A DNA stretch of 8,889 nucleotides from positions 1 through 8,889 of the forward strand of contig WRKC01000073.1 in assembly GCA_009778275.1 (NCBI GenBank), written 5' to 3'. Below the pieces are notes generated by a model that was not told where the DNA came from, searched no databases, and saw nothing but the letters and a program-made list of their open reading frames with translations. Shown piece by piece: positions 6,135 through 8,889 of the stretch (the first letter of the stretch is position 1; each line of letters opens with the position of its first letter). The position numbers were made by a program, and so were the translations under genes. The stretch is from Methanomassiliicoccaceae archaeon. GTDB taxonomy: Archaea; Thermoplasmatota; Thermoplasmata; Methanomassiliicoccales; Methanomethylophilaceae.

Positions 6135-7859
6135 ATGGCCGAATCGGACATAATATTCCTGCATGCCCCCAGCGTATATGACTTCAGGAAGAAGGCGATC
6201 CTCTACGGCCCCATCAGCGATGTCATTCCGTCATCGCCGGTCTTCGAGATGTATCCGATCGGGTTCATGACCATCTCCTCCCATCTGGAAGCGGCCGGGT
6301 TCAGGACAAGGATAGTGAACCTTGCGGTGCAGATGCTTCAGGATGAGAGGTTCGATGTGGAAAAGAGGATAGCGAGCCTTAAGGCCCGCGTCTTCGCGAT
6401 AGACCTTCATTGGATGCCCCATGTGCACGGAGCGACGGAGATAGCGAAGCTGGTAAAGAAATATCATCCGGACTCGAAAGTGGAATTCGGCGGTCTGACC
6501 TCGTCGTATTTCTGGGAGGAGCTGATCGCCAGGCCGGAGACCGACATGGTCATGAGGGGGGACACCACAGAGAAAGCGACGGTCAGGATGATGACGGCGC
6601 TGCGGGACGGCAAGGATCTGTCGGAGGTCCCGAACCTGGTGTGGAAGGACGGCCGGGGGGAGGTGCACAATAATGAGATGTACCGCTGCCCCGTGAGCCT
6701 GGACGACATTTATTTCGATTATGGTACAATGATCAAGAGCGCCATAAGGCACAGGGATATCAAAGGCATACTCCCGTGGTACGGATGGGACAAGACGCCT
6801 CTCGCATCCGTGTTCTCGGTAAGGGGGTGTTCTCTCAACTGTGCCGTATGCGGGGGATCCTGCTATGCGAACGGAAAGGCGGTCTGCAGGAGAGCGCCCG
6901 CCTACAGGAGCCCCGAAAAGCTTGCAGAGGACATGGAAGTGATCCAAAGCTACCTCAATTCGCCGATCTTCATAGTGGGAGATCTCAGACAGCACAGCAA
7001 AGGCTATGCGGAAAAGTTCCTTAAAGAGGCAAAAGAGAGGAACATAAAGAACCACGTGGTTGTCGAACTCTTCGACGGAGCGGACGACGAATTCTTCTCA
7101 AAACTGGACAAGACATTCGGCGGAGGCTGGAGCGTTGAGTTCTCCCCCGATTCCTTCGATGAGGGGGTCAGGAACGCGCTTGGAAAGGGATATTCGAACG
7201 CATCTATAGAAAGGTCCGTGGGATCCGCGTTCAGGAACGGGTGCGAAAGGTTCGACCTTTTCTGCATGACGGGCATACCGTTCCAGACCAGGGAATCGGC
7301 GATAAACAGCGTCAGGGCATCCAAGGGGCTATGGGAATTAGTAAAGAAAGAGGATAATCTGTTCATCTACAATGCGCCCTTCGCACCCTTCGTCGATCCC
7401 GGCAGCAGGGTGTTCGAGGAGCCAGAAAAATGGGGATACAGATTCTTCGCGAGGACCCTGGAGGAGCACAAAGGGCTGCTGGAGAATCCGTCTTGGAAGC
7501 TTGTTCTCTCGTATGAGACGAAATGGATGGACAGGGACATGATCGCGGAAACGTCCTATGACGCCGCCAATGAACTCGCGACAATGGAATGCGAGTGCTC
7601 AAGGATATCCGAAGAGGTCTTGAAACAAAGGAAGGAAAGAACGGAGACCGCCCGCATGCTGATGCACAGGGTAGATGAGATAATGACCATCCAGAATATC
7701 GAGGAAAGGGAGAGAAGGCTCTGGGAGATCAAAGAACAGGGAAGAGAGCTGATGAACTCGACCATCTGCGACAAGAACAGTCTTGATTGGAAAGCGGGAT
7801 CGATTTGGATGAACTCCCCGAGGATCCTCACCGGGCTCATCCGCAGCTCTTTTAGATAA
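6135..7859 (+). CDS. B12-binding domain/radical SAM protein, Ta0216-like family
   Basis: The 574-residue protein combines an N-terminal cobalamin-binding-type domain with a radical SAM core. The first part (about residues 35-155) has PIGFMTISSHLEAAGF, the IDLHWMPHVHGA strand-loop (DLH at 90-92) and VEFGGLTSSYF, followed by the VMRGDTTE turn typical of this superfamily. The radical SAM [4Fe-4S] motif is C232-x3-C236-x2-C239, with further cysteines at 243 and 251. The barrel continues through EFSPDSFDEGVRNALGKGY and FCMTGIPFQT. A charged helical C-terminal tail (about 480-550) follows. I recognise the pattern as the Ta0216-type family; no substrate is known to me. The ATG at 6135 is preferred over the in-frame GTG at 6126, because GGTGA (6125-6129) then serves as ribosome-binding site five bases away. 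The gene starts one base after the uppS stop, hinting at lipid or polyprenol chemistry. Methylation, cyclisation or C-C bond formation are all possible; none is shown. Confidence 0.83.
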   Translation: MAESDIIFLHAPSVYDFRKKAILYGPISDVIPSSPVFEMYPIGFMTISSHLEAAGFRTRIVNLAVQMLQDERFDVEKRIASLKARVFAIDLHWMPHVHGATEIAKLVKKYHPDSKVEFGGLTSSYFWEELIARPETDMVMRGDTTEKATVRMMTALRDGKDLSEVPNLVWKDGRGEVHNNEMYRCPVSLDDIYFDYGTMIKSAIRHRDIKGILPWYGWDKTPLASVFSVRGCSLNCAVCGGSCYANGKAVCRRAPAYRSPEKLAEDMEVIQSYLNSPIFIVGDLRQHSKGYAEKFLKEAKERNIKNHVVVELFDGADDEFFSKLDKTFGGGWSVEFSPDSFDEGVRNALGKGYSNASIERSVGSAFRNGCERFDLFCMTGIPFQTRESAINSVRASKGLWELVKKEDNLFIYNAPFAPFVDPGSRVFEEPEKWGYRFFARTLEEHKGLLENPSWKLVLSYETKWMDRDMIAETSYDAANELATMECECSRISEEVLKQRKERTETARMLMHRVDEIMTIQNIEERERRLWEIKEQGRELMNSTICDKNSLDWKAGSIWMNSPRILTGLIRSSFR

Positions 7860-7898
7860 ATAAATAGAATATGGCCGCTCCGGTGCTTTTGGAGTAGG

Positions 7899-7906
7899 TT
7901 TATTAA
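7899..7906 (+). promoter_or_regulatory. Putative archaeal TATA box for proC
   Basis: TTTATTAA lies in the 79-base gap between the radical SAM gene and proC. A start of transcription about 25 bases downstream would fall near 7926, after the GTG at 7921 but before the ribosome-binding site and ATG at 7928-7941. This implies a very short leader and separate transcription of proC. Confidence 0.55.
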
Positions 7907-7927
7907 CCCTCATCGTTATCGTGAATC

Positions 7928-7932
7928 AGGTG
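7928..7932 (+). promoter_or_regulatory. Ribosome-binding site deciding the proC ATG start
   Basis: AGGTG lies six bases before the ATG at 7939. The in-frame GTG at 7921 has no purine-rich stretch upstream and would lie at or before the predicted transcription start, so the ATG is the better start. Confidence 0.6.
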
Positions 7933-7938
7933 CAGAAA

Positions 7939-8745
7939 ATGACCAAAAAGATCGGTTTCATCGGTGCCGGCAACATGGCCGGGGCTATGATGAAAGGCAT
8001 CATCGACACAGGACTCTATACCGCCGACGAGATCATCGCCAGCGAGGTGTACGAGCCGCAGAGGAAGTACATCGCCGGCAAGTTCGGGATAGATGTCCAC
8101 GAGGACAACTCGGTCGTCGCAAAAAGCACGAAATTCATAGTGCTTTCGGTCAAACCGCAACAGGTGAATGAGGTTCTGACATCTATCAAGGGTAGCCTGA
8201 CGAAGGACCACCTGGTCATGTCCATAGCGGCGGGAGTGACCATCTCGGCGCTGGAATCCTATGTACCAGCGTGCAGGTTCATTCGCGTCATGCCCAACCA
8301 GCCCTGCATGGTGCTCGCCAGCGCATCCGCGTTCTCACGCGGCACCAAAGCAACATCGGACGATTGTGCGACGGTAGAGAGCGTCCTGAAGGCCGTCGGG
8401 ATATCGCTTGAGGTAAAGGAAGAACTCCTCGACGCAGTCACAGGTCTCAGCGGCAGCGGGCCGGCGTACGCATATATGATCATCGAGGCTTTATCTGACG
8501 GCGGGGTGCTCATGGGGCTTCCCAGGGATGTCTCGACAAGGCTGGCCGCACAGACGCTGCTGGGTGCGGCGAAAACGATACTGGAAACGGGCGAGCATCC
8601 CGGTAAGATGAAAGATATCGTATGTTCTCCAAACGGTACGTCGATACAGGCAGTGAGGGTCCTGGAGGACTGCGGCATCAGGTCCGCGCTGATCAATGCC
8701 GTAGAAGCGTCCGCCATGCGGTCCAAGGAATTAGGAAAAGAGTGA
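7939..8745 (+). CDS. proC: Pyrroline-5-carboxylate reductase
   Basis: The 268-residue protein catalyses NAD(P)H-dependent reduction of 1-pyrroline-5-carboxylate to proline, the last step of proline synthesis, in the cytoplasm. Seen directly: the N-terminal Rossmann motif [13 protein letters not shown] (6-18), SVKPQQ (70-75), IRVMPNQP (115-122), the C-terminal dimerisation/active-site helix entry [12 protein letters not shown] (168-179), and the signature [14 protein letters not shown] (230-243) followed by [13 protein letters not shown]. Length is normal. Two signature positions differ from the common forms: MPNQPC for MPNTPA and SPNGTS for SPGGTT; neither obviously disables the enzyme. The start at ATG 7939 is set by its ribosome-binding site and by the family N-terminus beginning shortly before the Rossmann strand; a GTG at 7921 would add six residues. 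The gene has its own TATA-like box, 79 bases after the preceding gene, and ends 144 bases before the window edge. Confidence 0.94.
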   Translation: MTKKIGFIGAGNMAGAMMKGIIDTGLYTADEIIASEVYEPQRKYIAGKFGIDVHEDNSVVAKSTKFIVLSVKPQQVNEVLTSIKGSLTKDHLVMSIAAGVTISALESYVPACRFIRVMPNQPCMVLASASAFSRGTKATSDDCATVESVLKAVGISLEVKEELLDAVTGLSGSGPAYAYMIIEALSDGGVLMGLPRDVSTRLAAQTLLGAAKTILETGEHPGKMKDIVCSPNGTSIQAVRVLEDCGIRSALINAVEASAMRSKELGKE

Positions 8746-8797
8746 ATCTCGATCGCCTGATGCCGCCGTATCGGACATGCTAATGGCTGTTATCCGC

Positions 8798-8836
8798 ATC
8801 TCATGCCGCAGGGTCCGCCGAAGGCATTAGTGAGAT
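8798..8836. repeat. Imperfect inverted repeat downstream of proC
   Basis: ATCTCATGCC (8798-8807) can pair with GGCAT (8823-8827) and GAGAT (8832-8836), giving two five-base-pair stems separated by a four-base bulge around a 15-base loop. It lies about 50 bases after the proC stop and could fold in a proC 3' UTR or a small RNA. It is not directly followed by a T-run, so it is not a classic terminator hairpin. The function is unknown. Confidence 0.35.
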
Positions 8837-8881
8837 CACCTCCAATATCCTTATGGGTCCTATTTTCACACCGCATGCGCA

Positions 8882-8889
8882 TTTTTTTT
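8882..8889 (+). terminator. Possible oligo-T terminator after proC
   Basis: Eight consecutive T end the window, preceded by the GC-rich palindrome CGCATGCG. Archaeal RNA polymerase terminates at T-runs without needing a hairpin, so this could end proC transcripts. The run is cut by the window edge and could instead belong to a neighbouring promoter or gene. Confidence 0.35.

Noticed and set aside
7880..7895. CTCC...GGAG with an internal T4 as a terminator hairpin after the radical SAM gene
   Set aside because: Only four base pairs with the T-run in the loop; too weak to call.
7921..7938. GTG start for proC six codons upstream
   Set aside because: No ribosome-binding site precedes it and the TATA-like box predicts a transcript starting at or after it.
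8790..8882. 30-codon frame on the - strand after proC, rich in Cys and Gly, starting in the A-run
   Set aside because: No ribosome-binding site can be judged because the start abuts the window edge; the strong GGAGGTGATC site lies inside the frame and points to a different reading frame. No recognisable domain.
8746..8889. tRNA or box C/D RNA in the terminal intergenic region
   Set aside because: No T-loop GTTCGAATC-like sequence or cloverleaf was seen on either strand, and no paired C and D boxes.

Overview
The window looks like chromosomal DNA of a methanogenic archaeon, most plausibly of the Thermoplasmata/Methanomassiliicoccales. The evidence is a form III RuBisCO next to an archaeal AMP phosphorylase, an archaeal-type KptA with an N-terminal zinc knuckle, a protein matching methanogenesis marker 11, and a B12-binding/radical SAM protein resembling the Ta0216 family named after Thermoplasma acidophilum. 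TATA-like boxes precede the two genes that appear to start transcription units, and GGTGA-type Shine-Dalgarno sequences precede most starts. The lineage is an inference; no rRNA or other definitive taxonomic marker is present. The DNA is moderately GC-rich by eye, and all eight genes read on the + strand with very little space between them.

Layout. (1) 1-2789: the 3' end of a form III RuBisCO, AMP phosphorylase overlapping it by ATGA, and a cytoplasmic polysaccharide-deacetylase-like enzyme one base further on. The first two form the core of the archaeal AMP (nucleoside) degradation route: AMP to ribose-1,5-bisphosphate, then (after an isomerase not seen here) RuBP to 3-phosphoglycerate. (2) 2830-7859: folD (TTG start, own TATA-like box), kptA, mmp11, uppS and a B12/radical SAM gene, joined by gaps of 1-4 bases with ribosome-binding sites lying over the preceding stop codons. 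This looks like one translationally coupled operon. It combines folate C1 metabolism, RNA 2'-phosphate/ADP-ribose chemistry, a TiaS-like protein of unknown function, polyprenyl carrier synthesis and an uncharacterised radical enzyme. (3) 7939-8745: proC for proline synthesis, with its own TATA-like box and an internal ATG that is a better start than the upstream in-frame GTG. (4) 8746-8889: a short intergenic tail with an imperfect inverted repeat, a ten-base copy of the 16S 3'-end (anti-Shine-Dalgarno) sequence on the + strand, and a run of eight T at the window edge.

No CRISPR array, insertion sequence, tRNA or phage feature was found. The main interest is the uncharacterised members of operon 2: marker protein 11, with a TiaS-type GIDDTD motif, directly after kptA, and the B12/radical SAM protein coupled to uppS. 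The cytoplasmic deacetylase joined to the AMP pathway is a further lead.
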